In this document: positions 13,501 to 27,000 of the stretch, piece by piece
How the letters are laid out: each line of letters begins with the position of its first letter
Position numbering within the stretch: position 1 is the stretch's first letter
Source: Centropus unirufus
Taxonomy: Eukaryota; Chordata; Aves; Cuculiformes; Centropidae
DNA length: 64,000 bases
NCBI GenBank assembly: GCA_013397695.1
Contig: VYZI01000242.1
Location: 841,822-905,821 of the forward strand
Direction: 5' to 3'
Position numbers and translations under genes: made by a program
Notes under the pieces: model-generated
The model's database searches: none
Told to the model about the DNA's origin: nothing
What the model saw: only the letters and a program-made list of their open reading frames with translations

Positions 13501-16500
13501 TCTCACATGGGGAGTGCTTTGCCATGTCCAAGACTCTCCTACACAAGAGGATGACCTCATCCCTGGAAGTTTTCAGGTATCTAATGGCCTGGCGCAACAG
13601 CGGCTGATGGGATCAGATTGGGTTGTATATGGACTCTTGGGAGCATGGTAACCTATGGCGTAGTCCTGGATGAGACACAAGCAGCCTTGTCTTGAGCTCT
13701 CTGTTCTGGACACTAAATGTATTTTCCGACTGAACTGCGATCCAATAGGAACTACCTGTATGCACATAGGAGTAAGAGCCACCTGCTGCTTTCCCCTGTG
13801 GATGGAGATGCAGCCTCTCCCCACAGTATATGATCCAGGAATTACAAAGAAACTGCAGGACTTGGCAAGAATGTTTTGTTCAAGGAGGGGGAAAAAAAAA
13901 GGTGAAAAAGCAATAAAAGGGATAGTCAGGGCTGGCAAAATTGCAGTGTAGGAAGGATGGGAGACAGAATTCAAAGAGCTTTTGGTTCATTAGCAGGCAA
14001 ACATGCTGGGATGGCTCATTGTGAAACTAATGTGTTTCTCCATATGAAAGTGCAGGTGTTTATTTAAAACAAAGGCTGAGGCTGAAATTACTTTCTGTGG
14101 CTGGCTGCATGGGTATACATGGCTTTGTTGGTAATCACTGCTTTATCTGTTCACTGAGGAGCAGGGAAATCTAATGCTCTATAAAGAAATAAATGTATGA
14201 TCACTGTGTATTTGTGCAGCACGTGGTACGATAGGGACCTGGGGCTTCTATGTAGCACTGTAGCATAAATAACAAGAGGAGGATGAGTACCTTGCTGTGA
14301 GCAAGCCTGGTCTTTTATAGGAGCTGGGTGAATCCCTTTTTTTTAAAAAAACATAATTTTGAGTGCATGATTCCACAGCTCAAACAATGCATCTTTTAAT
14401 TGCTTTTTTATCTACAGAATTTGATACATTTCAAGTGTTCTGTTCTCCCCCCAAAAAATGATATGCAGTATTTCTAGGCATGGTTTCACCTGAACTCCAT
14501 TGTAAAAGTTGCCCAGCTGATTCATAACCTAGAGCCATGAAAAGTACATCCTGAGCTCTAGTTACTGTGTCAAGAAACACATAGATCAGCTTCCTCAGCA
14601 TGTAGAAACTCAGTAGGAATGCTGAGGTAAGATAGCTATCAAGATTTGCTTTGCATGAGTAAACCTACAAATAATACTGGCTAGTTGGTTAAAAAAAGCT
14701 CAAGAAAAAATGACATTGGAATATGTATTTTTTTGAAACTGGAATGGCTTGTGATCTTTTTTTTATGGTGTTGTGAAGATGTTTAAATGTGGAATTTGTT
14801 ATTTTTTACTTGGGTGGAATGAACATATTTTCTTCTGTTTTTTCCATTTCTGGGGATGAATTTTAATTTCTATGTTACTATTTTATAATGGTTTATCTGT
14901 TAAATTTTGTTGAAATTGGTAACTTTGACTACAAAAATAACTTCTGGGATCTTCAGTTTGCAAAACATTTTCACCTTTTTTCCCTACTTTAAACTGGAAA
15001 AATATTAAAATATTAGTATATTCTGGGAAGTAGAAGTGTGTCATTTTTGACCTTTGAAGTTCCACACCCATTATGCAAAGCCTTCAAACATGTTTTGAAG
15101 TTAATTCAAGTTATGGAGGATTTATGCACATGTTTAAGAGCTTTGTTATAGAGCTATAAAGAGAAGAGAATAGCTGCGTGCTATGTAAAAAATATTACCA
15201 TAGCCCCTTTTAATTCATTAATTATAATTTGGAGAATTGTTGCAACTGCCCATTAATTATTTTCTTGGTAGCAAGAGCATATAGACTAGCACTTTCTCAA
15301 CTGTTATTCAGTGTTGCATAGATGCAGTACCTACATACATATAAATATGTACATATCTGTGAATGCATTTAACATGCAAATTAGAAGGTGTTTTATTGCA
15401 CAAGCCATCCATATTTAGAACAATCAAGTTCAGAACAGGACTAGTTTTATAAACAGCATTACACTGTCATTTTTACAGTAACAGGGAACTTGCCTCTGTT
15501 CCATGATGTGCCTTTCTGTCCTTTCAGTGTAGATTTCAGATCCACTGAATGACTGAATATATTTACATTCTAATGAAAATATATAGTGTATTCTCTGCAT
15601 AATGCATACTTATGAAATTAAAGGCTTAGTCTTTTAAAAAGCTCTAGCATAGGTTCAACAAAGATTGTACTTCAGCATGAGAAATAGTGGACACCTTACC
15701 ATAAAAAGGGTGATGCCTGAAAAGCTGCAGCTAAAAAAATTTATTGAATTTCTCATTATTGACATAAAATTAAAATCCCACGATGAAAAAGCACTATATT
15801 CACTAGAAGTATTCTAAAAATAATATACTGGAAATGAGGAAAAACTTCAATTTTTACTTAAAAGGAGTTGCTCATCTGTGAACAGGAAAAGTAAATCAAC
15901 TTTGCATAAATACATGTAGCTCACTTTGTGGTAGTCATTCAGCGAGAAAATACATTTGGTATAACCTTGGTAAGAAAGACCTTTCAGTTCACAAATGTGG
16001 CTACTGAATTAGATATTTTCACATTGATGGGAACTGTTGTGTTAATTTACAAGGCCCCAAGCTTGAAGCTGACAATAAGTTTTTTGTATATTTCTTTGAA
16101 GAAGACCTGAACTGCAGGAGATAACTTGTAAAACATTCTCTGAGAGAATCCTTAAAGGCATCAGGATAAATTTATATGACAATTGAAATCAAAATGTTTG
16201 GTCTTACCAAATTTTGATAGACTTCCAGGGACCTAAGACTGAAAACGATGCCCTCCTGATAGAAGGCCTTCTGGACTTGTGCAGTGATATATCTCAATAA
16301 CCAAAACAAGGCAATACCTTACACACATCTCTCTGTTACAGCTCCAGATACATCAGGTCACCATGGGGAGCTATGTAAAACTCTGAAAGTGTTTTTAAAC
16401 CTTTATTGTGAGAACAATGTTCCTTCCATTTGGAGCCGTGGAGTAGAAATAATGACTGCACCAAAATGAATGCCTCTGCTGGTTAATGAGGGACATAATT

Positions 16501-19500
16501 TAGAAAATATTTATTGTCATGCTCTAGTTAATTTAAAAAAAAATAAGAAAGAAATTGAGTCTCTTTTCACCAGTGCTATTGAGTCAGTGAGTAAGAGCAT
16601 ACCTAGGCCTCAGGAAAGTAGTCACATGTGTTCATTAAAGATAATGGGGCTACTCAATGTTCAAAGTAATGTTAAGGATACACGTGCTTTCAAGTATATT
16701 TCTGACTTCAGGCCACAGTAAAGAAACAGAATTTTAGGATAACCACAATAAAATTAATTGAAATCTTCTGCATGAATTTGAGGGGTGACATCACTTGGCC
16801 TAAAACTTCCCACCGAGCTCTCAGACTAATATTTCTGGCTGTTGGCCACCAGGTTGAATAGTAAGACAATTGCAGGCCAGATCCTGCAAACATGTAGTAT
16901 GAGAAGGGGTTGCACGCTTTTTATCCCTCAGTCTTTCTGTTGTTAATCAAGCTACCTGTACTAGAGTTTAAACTAGGTCCACTCTATTTTCCCCTTCTCC
17001 CAAAGTGCTGACGCTTGATTTCGAATGGTTTAAGGCTTTGAATTTGTTATTTGGTACTTTGTCTTAGGAAAGACGCAAAGTTTTGGGTTGAAATATGAGA
17101 TTTTTGTATCTCTTTCTTACATTACCCATTTTTGCATTAGATGGGAGATCTTGAGCACTGGCTGTGGTAAATATGTTAAAGCTTCCCAGAGGAGACAGGG
17201 AAAGCTACTTTTATGTAATGCTAATTGGTCCCAAACTGAGCTTTCTGGTTGTACCCTTGGCTGATTTGACCAGACATAGCTCCCTGTGACTTACACAGAC
17301 ACCAGCTGATCATCCTGTCCTGTGTACTGGCAGAAGTATTTCTTTTTCTAGGGGAAACTGGGGCAAGTGGTACTGAGTATGCCACACATTAGGCAGAGGT
17401 TTTCAGGTAAATTTCTTATTTTAATTCAGCTTGTTTGGATTCTGATGAGACTCTAACTTCTATTTAATATTCTGGAATCAAGCTGGGAGCTTTCCAGACC
17501 TCGCCAGTATTAAAAAACTTTAATCTCTCAGGGTGGTTGCAAGAAGCTTCCAGACCCTCCTTTCCTACGGCAGAGCTGTTGAGCTTGTGAGCCTTGGAGC
17601 CAGAAACCCTCTAATTTTAGCAGCTTTGGCAGCAGGATGGTAACCCTCAGGCCTGTCTACTTGGGCTGGGAGATGGGGCTGAGGAGCAGATGTACATTTG
17701 AGCGGCTTTGAGGCCAATGACTTCCAGGTCTGAGGACCACCAGCCTCCAATAGACTCTCCAAGATCCCATGCGTGACCCAAAATTTTGGTTTCAGTAGAA
17801 TTTTATTGAAAATAAAGTTTGTTCAAAAGCAATGTTCTGGGGGTTTTTCCCAAGGAAACATTTTTTCCTTGTAATATTTCTAACCTGCACCACCAAAAAA
17901 AACCCCAAAACCTGTTTATACCTTGATTTATTATAAATTCTTGGAATCCACATCAGAAGTCTTCCTGGGTGAAGCTGCCATTTACTTTGAAGAGAATGTG
18001 TGTTGTAGAACTGATTACAGAACGGAATGTAATTACTTCTTCCAAAGTACACACAACACAATCTCAGCATTTTCTGCCTATCGGTAGATCTTGGTTATTA
18101 GCATTTATATAAGTATTTTTGTCCATGCCAATGATATGACCAGGCCAGATGTTCTCAGGACGATCCCTATTTGAGGGCTATACACTAGCACAATTACAGG
18201 TCTGTGTTCTGTGTAGTAAAATCAGGTGACAGAAGCATGGGATTTTATTTCTTTTTCCTCACTGAGATATCTGGATACATTTATGCTTCTTGAGGGGCAA
18301 ATGGGAAGAAACAGTATGCAATAGCATTAAATTAAAGATCGGAAAACATTTCTGTCTCTCTTCCTACCCGTAGATGTATGATACAGAACCTTTGTGATTC
18401 TGCTTTGAAAAAATTAGTAATTATAACTCCATCTTTGTCAACAGTCCTACCCCCTGACCTTTTAGATTCATGCTTGGATTGCTCTGATGATAAATATGCA
18501 TTTCTCCTCAACAGACTCATCTGTTCAGGAAGCGGCAAGAGGTCTGGGCTGAAAAATTATGAGTCTTTCAGTGATTCTGCATCACCTGGGGAGGTACTGA
18601 TGTTTCAGCTGCAGGATTGTATCATTCTCCCAACCACATGCTTGGTTTGTACATGACCTGGTTTGTCCCGTGGTCTTCCTCTTGTGTAGAAAAGTGCTTG
18701 GAGGTACCACCATGTTCAGACGGTTACCTGTGGCACTGGGGAGGCAGCTTACCCTGCTGCAATGAGGGCTGGGCTCTCAGGAGCACAGGAGAGTGAGTTG
18801 GCTTAATTTTCAGGAATAATTTTTGATTCCGCTTCCTAATCTGGTCTGAGCCTACATTGTTGAAAGCCAGCTTTGCAAAGGCAGGAAAAGGCCACCTGTG
18901 TCCTATTTTGTTGGCCTGAAAGAAACTTCTGACTGGATGTTTGTTGAAACCTTAGCTTAAGAGTTCCTAGAAGTGAAATGCTTAGCTCCTTTAAATGACA
19001 GCCTTTGAACTCGTCTTTGCAAACTTAGCCCAAAGTTTGTTTGAAGGTAACTGGTATGTCACGTAAAGTGAGTATGCTGGAATGCAATAAAGTGAGCTGG
19101 AGATGAGGAAGCATGTTCATATTTGGGAGGCTGCAAAAACCAGACACAGAGCAGACAGGCTTAGAATCCTTATAAAGCTGGTGAGCAAGGAATGAACAAT
19201 ACCAAGTTGCTCATATAGTCCCACAGGACTTTCATTGATGTTTATTATTCAATCCTGTGACTCAGAAGGCAGGCAGACGCAATCTCTGATAGAGGCAATG
19301 CCCCAAAGTGAACGTGAACTTCTGGTCATTTCCCGGTTATTTATGAACTTAAACCTTGTCTCACTTCATGAACATACCACACTTCTAGATTTTTCACTTT
19401 CATACGCTATGTACAAATGCAAAACAAAGTATGTCTAACATAAGTACATATCTAATCTAAAGCACAGGAACCTTAAGACTGGAGAGTGACAGTGTACTTC

Positions 19501-19792
19501 AGAAAATGCACGAGTTAAAGACAAAGCTCAAATCCTAATCCAGGTCGCAAGCAGAAGTGGAGGTGTTCAGACCACCCAAATTTAGCCACCCATCTTGGCT
19601 GGTTAAGCTAGCCAGCTAGGTTCTCCAGTTTCTTTCTGGAGTCAATGGAAAAACAGAGGGGGAGAGAGAGACGCTCACTTCCCCTGAGCAATTCAGTAAG
19701 CCCGTGCCAGGCTCTTATTCTGAATTGCCTCTAGGAAAACTTCTCTGTTAGCGGAGATTAAGGAGGCAAGTCAGGTAGTAACTAGCTAGGCT
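7546..19792. other. Intergenic, no gene seen
   Basis: Unique sequence. Notable only for a 12-bp tandem (GATCTTAATACT twice, near 9,532), a T17 run at 11,127, and an AT-rich zone with TAAT motifs at 15,190-15,400. The longest frame (133 codons, - strand, 13,573-13,974) has no family features and an overlapping 93-codon frame on the other strand. Confidence 0.7.
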
Positions 19793-19890
19793 GGGTGCCT
19801 AAAGGTTCTGAAAATACCTCTTCTGCTGTAGAAAATGGTATCACGTATCTTTATGTCTGTATGTTTTATCTTATGAAGGTGCAAAAAAGT
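19793..19890 (+). repeat. 98-bp dispersed direct repeat, copy 1
   Basis: Starts GGGTGCCTAAAGGTTCTGAA and ends GGTGCAAAAAAGT. It is the same length, without gaps, as the copy at 20,869-20,966, and 90 of 98 bases are identical. It lies inside an 84-codon chance ORF. No known repeat family is recognised. Confidence 0.9.
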
Positions 19891-20267
19891 GCGTTTTCCC
19901 ACTTTTGGCTAGTTTGTGTGTGTGCTCCCCAGCATCATTTGTCCCTCTTTCCCCTGCTCATCCAGAGACCTAGAAGTCATCCACTGAGCAGCCTGGCAGT
20001 TATCATTTGCATTCAGCCTATGTGCTTTCTAGTAGTAGCTAGGTTCTGAGACTTTATTTTGTTCTTTGTCATTGTGTCTTTCTACCGAATGATATCATGG
20101 TATCCCATAATAAAAATACATGTAATTACCTGCAATCACGGAGGTGTTTGGAAATCTCCCAATCAGACAGGAATCTACTGGAAGATGGTGAGTTGGTAGA
20201 ACTTAAATGCTCTGTTGAAATAGGTTAATTTTGTTTGCATTTTTGAAGGAAACCAGGCAAAGCAACT

Positions 20268-20310
20268 GGCTGCCTGGCTCGCTGGCAGATCTGCCAGCAA
20301 GCAGGCAGCC
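20268..20310. repeat. 43-bp near-perfect palindrome
   Basis: The left arm starts GGCTGCCTG and the right arm ends CAGGCAGCC. The centre TGGCAGATCTGCCA is a perfect palindrome. Pairing of the arms needs only one bulged base and one mismatch (G-U in RNA) over about 19-20 bp. The centre resembles a TGGCA...TGCCA nuclear-factor-I type site, but with a spacer one base too long. The loop is too small for a typical microRNA precursor. Confidence 0.85.
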
Positions 20311-20868
20311 CCTGAAAGACTCTGTTTTTCCAGAAACACCATGATGCCAGCTTGTCACCATGACACTGAACATAAAGAGTTTGCAACTCCTCAGGATTTA
20401 TCAAAAAGTGATAGATTTTTTTTTCATCAGTTCTGAGTTACCTAAAGTTGGTTTGTTAGGGTTTTTTTTTTTCTTCTTCCCCTCCTCCCCCTTCCCTATT
20501 ACTAGGGAAAACCAGTTCATCTGAGGCTCTGTTGTTATGGTTTGTTTTGTTTTCCCTCCCCCTTGTTCTAGTGCCTCAATTATTTCCGATCTGCATGTTT
20601 ATTGTTTGGAAATGAACTTGCTTTCCTGCTCTTTCACCCGATACTTCCTTCCAGAAGGTCTATCTTTCTGGCACTTGGAGAATGTGATTTCAGCTCCAAC
20701 CTTGCCAACAGATGATCTGCAGGCAGCTGCTGCTAACTGTGCTGCTCTCAGTTTTGCAGATAGAGCCAGGGAGAATGGAATCAAGCATAGATAGGGTACC
20801 CCTCATACCCCAAGAATAATTTTAAGGGGCTTTACATAAGTAACTGGTGTTACTTCAGGTAAATTCTT

Positions 20869-20966
20869 GGGTGCCTAAAGGTTCTGAAAGTACCTCTTGT
20901 GCTGTAGAAAACAGTATCACATGTCTTTATGTCTGTATGTTTTATCTTAGGAAGGTGCAAAACAGT
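20869..20966 (+). repeat. 98-bp dispersed direct repeat, copy 2
   Basis: The partner of 19,793-19,890, 1,076 bp downstream in the same orientation. This copy is bracketed by a 13-bp direct repeat GTTACTTCAGGTA (20,849-20,861 and 20,984-20,996), while copy 1 is not. That may mean copy 2 is the inserted one. Confidence 0.9.
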
Positions 20967-20983
20967 CAGGTAACTGAAGTCAG

Positions 20984-21007
20984 GTTACTTCAGGTAGCTG
21001 AAGTAAC
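20984..21007. repeat. 24-bp perfect inverted repeat next to duplication copy 2
   Basis: GTTACTTCAG, spacer GTAG, then CTGAAGTAAC: 10-bp perfect arms. The left arm also belongs to the 13-bp direct repeat bracketing copy 2. A further diverged copy (GGTAACTGAAGT) lies at 20,969-20,980. Confidence 0.85.
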
Positions 21008-24000
21008 TGGCTCTGGGGTGGGATAACTGAGTCTCTGCAGGCACATCTTGCTCGAAAGGGGTACCTTGTCATATGGGCTGGGGAAGCAAAATCAGACCAG
21101 TGTGACAAAAACACTGTCCTGTCCTGTCTGTTACCGGTTGAGGAGTTAATGTGCCTTGGCCACAGTAACATCATGGAGCCATAGGTCTCTAGTAGGACTT
21201 TGTCCTGGGACGGTGTCAGTCTGTTGACAAATAAGCCAAGCAATTATGTATTGAGTTACAGCTTCCTCTGTAGCCAGGGAGAAGGAAACCTAGCCAGGAT
21301 GCTTGTGTTTTTCTTCAAATCTCCACAAATGCATCACTTGGAGATTAAGAACTCTCCAGAGATGAGAGCAGGAGATGTGATACCATATTGAGGAACATAA
21401 AAGCCCATATTAGATAGCATTTCAGTGGAACATAATCAGTGTTCCTTACCTGAAGGAAGGCAACCTATTTGCATACCCTTTTGCCATATCTCTGTTTGTT
21501 GTCAAGCACAAGGGAAGCCACCTTTATTAGGATGATCTTAAGTGTGTTTTGGGGGGCCAAATGGCAAACACCCTGCCCCAGTTCTGTCTGTCATCCTGGC
21601 CTCATTCATCTCATAATTAAACAATGTAAATGTGTGCAGGAAAAGAGCTAAAAGCTGTGTGTCTGCTCTGCCTAAGTTGATATACAACCTTATTTTCTGA
21701 GAGCCATTATTTTTTATTGTTTTTCCTCTGCCAGGAACTCAAGGCAAGAAAATCCATTTCAATCCAAATAAAATGACAAGCTACACCAATTTAGTGGAGA
21801 TTTTATCTATTCACCCAGGCGGGCAGTGTTAGGAAATTATACAGGGGCAGGTGCCCATAATAAATCAACTTAGGTTTCTGTGTCTTCAGTGCATTTATAA
21901 TGATAATGATGATATCGTATAAATGCAGAATACCTTTCATCCAGAAGTCTCCCACACTCAGAAACTATATACAACACCTAATGTCATGTCTGTGCAACAT
22001 TGAAATACTTCCATTTTTCAATAGCAGCTTTAATGTGGAAGCTTCAAAAACACCAATGGACTCTTGTTTAAACATGAGACCTCCCCCAAAAAATCCTCAC
22101 TCATGTTAGATGAATTCACTTCGATCACATACTTTCTAAGTTGTGAACCAAGTATATTCTAGCCTCCGCCCCAGAAAACACTTAAGTGCACACTAAACTT
22201 GGCAAATGTGCACCACCCAGTTGACTGTAATGCATTAGAGGAAGATAATTGTGTGCTTAAAGGCTCCCCGGACTAAGACTAGGAAGCTGCTTCTAGAAGA
22301 TTCAAACCATCAGCAAAGAGGGAGGAGTGCAAGGGAGTCTGCTCATTGGTTCTTAAATTTAAACCTATTGGCTGCTGCTCTAATTAAAGCAAAATGCAGT
22401 GAATCTTGGCAAAGAAACCCGAGTTTGCTGTACTGGCTGGAAATACTTAAACTTTCGTGTTGAGAAGAAATATTCTGAGTGCATTAAGGCTTTTGTGTGT
22501 CACCCTGCTTGTGTGATGTCAAATGGAGAGTGCTTGCGGAGCCTGGGCTAGCAGCTTGGTTTAAAAACCTGGGCTGTTTCCTAGCCATTTTCCTAACCTC
22601 TGGTTTTTGGCACAATCTGATGCATTCCAAAATCAGGTTGACGCTGAGCCCTGCAGTTAGATTGTCTTGGGTTGGAATGAGTTAGCGGAAGTGAATTTTA
22701 GCAGCCCCATCACCCTCCACATCTTTGCGTACATTACAAACAGGAACGGTTATGTCTCCTGAAGGGGTTGTATCATCCCACCAGAAGAAAGAGCCCCTTG
22801 ACAAGGCAGTGGGCTCTTTGGGATGAGATACTGCCTTCTCCTCACAACAACGGAGCAGGACTGCCAATCCTCAGGGAAAATACAGCCTAGTTTACCATAT
22901 ATGTGCTAAGAAAGTAGATATCTTAGCCTCTGTCTGCACCCCACACCCGCACAGGCACACAGGGGTCATTTGGGATGGCTTAAGTAATGGTAATGTTGAA
23001 AGGGTGATGGTGAAGGTGCTTGCCCCTTCTTGTTGCCTGCAACAGTGTGCTTTCTGTTGCCACTGATGAGCAAAACCAATTAGCAGTGGCGCACAGCACC
23101 ACAAGCTGTGCGGGTTAACATGTGTGGGGTCATGGAGCCACTGAGGAGATAAACTATAAAGTTAATTTAGTCTCAGTTGTTTTGAGAAGGTACGTATTTG
23201 CTTGATTTGCATAAATATGAATTAATTTCATTCCCGTTTTTGAAGGATGAACCAGTCTCCAGATCTTTCCACCCCTGCGAGTAGGAGCAAGGAATGTGTC
23301 ACTGACCTGTAACTGCTAGCAGTTACATGCAGTCCCAGCCCCAGGCTTGGCTGGAGCCTTTTCCTGATGCCTCTGCTCCTGCTGAAGCTGTCATGATCCT
23401 GGAGGATGCTCTTTGGCAAGATGCTTGCATTGCAGGACACCCATGGTGCTGGAAGAACGATTCAGGCGGCTTAGCACAGCTACTTTTAGCGAGAAACTTC
23501 CCTCCTCACAGTGTCCCGCTGGTGAATTCCCATGTGAAACCTAGCATATGGAGAGCCTCCCGCCTTGCTGGTTAGTCTTCAGGTATGCCTTCCTTAAAAA
23601 AAAATTGGCTCTTTGGTTTAATATTTCTGAGTTTAGAAATGGCTTTAACTTCACAGCTGCACATTAATAGGTTTGAATTTATGGCAATTAGTTTTATTTG
23701 GAGAGAAATACAAAAGTAATTGGTGTTTGGCTGAGGATAGGCATGGTCTAAAGTGACTTGGATTTTCTGGTTGCACAAGCTGCCCAGTGTAAACAGATCT
23801 AAAAAAGGCTCATGAGAAACACGGATGTTTTCTCTCTGAAGGGTTCTTCAGCATTGAGCTTGTAATTGAGCAACAAAGGTGTGCTGATCAGCTTGTGTCA
23901 CCCACTTAACACACACTGATAATTCAATCTCACCCTAACACAGACAGATGTAGGGGGCTAAATTTGGAATAGACTGAATTTTAGAGTACTTCCCCAGTGC

Positions 24001-27000
24001 TTGTCAAATAAACATTGTTGCCAGGTTGTGAGTCAAACAACATTTTTAGCAGACAATCTGGACTGATCAAATGGCTGAAAAAATCAGACTTGCATAGAAT
24101 TATTTCATGAAGTTGCATATGACTAAATCATAAAAGCAAACAATTGGAAAACAGTTGAATTACAACCAGCATTTCCTTGGTTCTCCGTGAGTTTGCAACA
24201 TCTGTGGCCAAACAAATGGTAATGTTAAAGGCATAGGTTTTACAGAAAAGTTTATAGAAAAAGAAATAAGGGCAGATACATGAAAAAAGAAACAGTCTGT
24301 GCTTGAACCTAGAACATAATGTAGCATCTTGCATGTACCTGTATGAAGTGTTAAGTTATGTATGAGAGTCTCTTAAGCCCCATTCATTAAGCCAAGTATT
24401 CTCAGAAGCCCAAAGTATCCAAATTATATTGCAAATGGAACCTGTGGCATGACTTGATGTGCTCCGCCTTGCAGGTAACAGAGCCAAACAGAATGGACAC
24501 GCACCATTACACTGGGAACCATTCTTTTCCCTGCTGAAAACAGTAGGGTCCTCCCACTTCTTTCAGAAATAAGAAATGGGGTAAAATAAGGCCAAAAAGC
24601 TTTAACTGTCACTAAAGATGTTTAAGATAACTCTCATGTGCTAATAATGTACATACAGAAGCACTGATGACAGTCCGAGAACTGAGCCTCGCGGGCATCA
24701 TGTAGGGAATAGAAAAGCCAACCCTGAAGTTACTGACTAGTGGCAAAAATGCATGTATAAAATGTAAATATCCTAATGACTAGGAAGTGTTCACTGATTG
24801 GCCACAATTCTACTATCAAATTTGACTTAGTATTAATCTAATTTTAACTAGATGGCTTTAAAAAAAATAACTAAAAACAAAATTTCTTTTCGGAGGATCC
24901 ATTTCTCCGGGGTATGATTTCATTTGTTTATTCTAACTACATGTATATGCACAGTGCTGAGCCAAATTAAACTCACAGAAATATATCGGTGTATTTATAA
25001 CATTCTGTTCAAAAGAATGAGGACTACGAAAAATTGACTTTTCTCAAGGCTGGTCCCAGCACAAAAAATTATGATATTGGGCTGATTTCATGAGTATCAT
25101 TGTATTAAATTGTGAGCACCACATTGTCACTGACAGCAAAATATCCCAAAATACCTGAAAACTTGTTCTGAAGAGAACTCTTTAGAAACCAATGGTTTTT
25201 ACAGTTATTCAAAATGTTTCACCACTGTATTTCATCTTTCCTTTCAAAGAGATTTACAGTTCTGTAGAAGAAGTATGTAGCAGGATGGTGGAAAAAAGTG
25301 AATCCTTTCTACAATGGACTAGCAGCTTGCCTTCAGCTCAGGGAATTTTCATGCAACTGCTTACATCACGTACAATTATATCAACATTGGCAAGTGTCAA
25401 AGTGGTTCTGGAGAAGTAGGATTACCAAGAAGTCCAATGGGGCTGTCCAAATGGTACTGTCCACATTGCAAAGGCATGGGGTAACCCTGCCCACGTAGGA
25501 GGTCTTTCCTCATTTTGTACATGGAAAACAATACTTACTAACAGAGCCACAGTGCCTGAAGACCACTAAATGCCTACCCTAGTATTTGCAGCAGTATGAT
25601 CTCCTGTTGAACTGCTCTGCCATCTGAAGAACTTGTGGTATGTACGTGGTATTCATTCCCTGAGAGTTATCTTGCTTTGCTCATGGGAAATGGGAAGATT
25701 TTGTAGTAATTCATGGGGTTTATGTTTAACATTAAACATGGACGCTATAGTTTGTATTATTGGAATCTTTTATTTATCACTTTGCAGCATTTGCAAAATG
25801 TCCTTTCTCTTGTCTCTGGCTTTCTGGGGAAATACAGAATATATCCCCCAAAACTATGCAGCCCTGAGCCACCTGCCAAATTCCCATGTATTATAATATT
25901 TTTGGCCAGCTGCTGTGGTTGCTGTTCACGCCAAGGGCAAGAATTCCCCTGCTCCGGTTTTAGCTTTCGCAAAGTCTGGAGCCTGCTTTCAGGCAGTGCT
26001 GAACTGTGAGTAGTAAAGCCAGAGTCAGCAAGAGTTAAAATAAAAGGTCAAATTTCCTAGAGCCAGTAACCAGTTGATGGAGCCCAGGTTTCGTGTCCTG
26101 TCTGGGTGTGAGTGCAATGTAGCCCCTTTCTCCCCTCTTTAGTGCCCTATCCTTGTCTTTTACTGGAGGCCTTCTAGGAAGAATAGAAAATATACAGGCA
26201 TAGTGATCCCAGAGAAGGTATTTGGCAGCAAATCCTGCCAGGGCTGATTGCTGGGAGCTGGTGTCTTACCACTGATGGGGCCATTCTTAACCCCAGCTCT
26301 GCCAGGGACACACTGCCAAGCAGGCTGAATTGGAAGATGTTCCTATTTTATGATCTAATACTGGCTTTGCCATGCTTTGCTTTTCTTTTTTCTTTTTTTT
26401 TTTTTTTAACATTACAATTGGATATCATATAAGTCCAATAAGCTTTTATTAATGTTCTTTTCTGGTGCCTCATATTTCTGAATAGTTTGCAGTTTTCTTG
26501 CGGACATATCACTTCCTTGTCAGAGTATTCAGAAATATTTGGGAGTGTTCAGAAAACAGCAGCCTACTTCCAAATGACCATTTGTTTTTGGTGCCCAGTT
26601 CAAAACATATGCTGGGTATGGGGTTTTGATTCTTCAGAAATTCCTGACATTCCCCTCTGGAAATCAGATGTCTCAGATAGGACATCCAAGATCATTGGTT
26701 GCTTTTAGGAAAAAAAGTCAGGCCACAGTGCTCTGGGAATATTTTTAATCTCACTTATGTCTGCAACGCAGGAGAAACACCAGCACTGCCCAAAGAGGTT
26801 GTTTGTGCAGACTGCTGATGCAAAGGCAGATCGTAATTAATGACCCTGTAAGCACTGTCACAAAGAATTGTAAGTATGCATACAGAGGAATTTCCTTCTC
26901 AAAACTGCTTTGAATTTGAGCAGTCATCTTTTGTGCTGAGCTAATGTGGCTCAGTGATTATTTCTACATGGGTTCTGATATGAAAAAAGGTATTACAGCC

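Noticed and set aside
13573..13974. 133-codon - strand frame
   Set aside because: No motif, and an opposing 93-codon frame covers the same bases. Looks like chance.
20268..20310. microRNA precursor
   Set aside because: The arms meet at a four-base or zero-base loop and total length is 43 bp, shorter than normal pre-miRNAs.
26381..26407. T-rich tract as a possible retrogene or SINE tail in minus orientation
   Set aside because: The sequence beside it shows no reading frame or SINE head that I can recognise.
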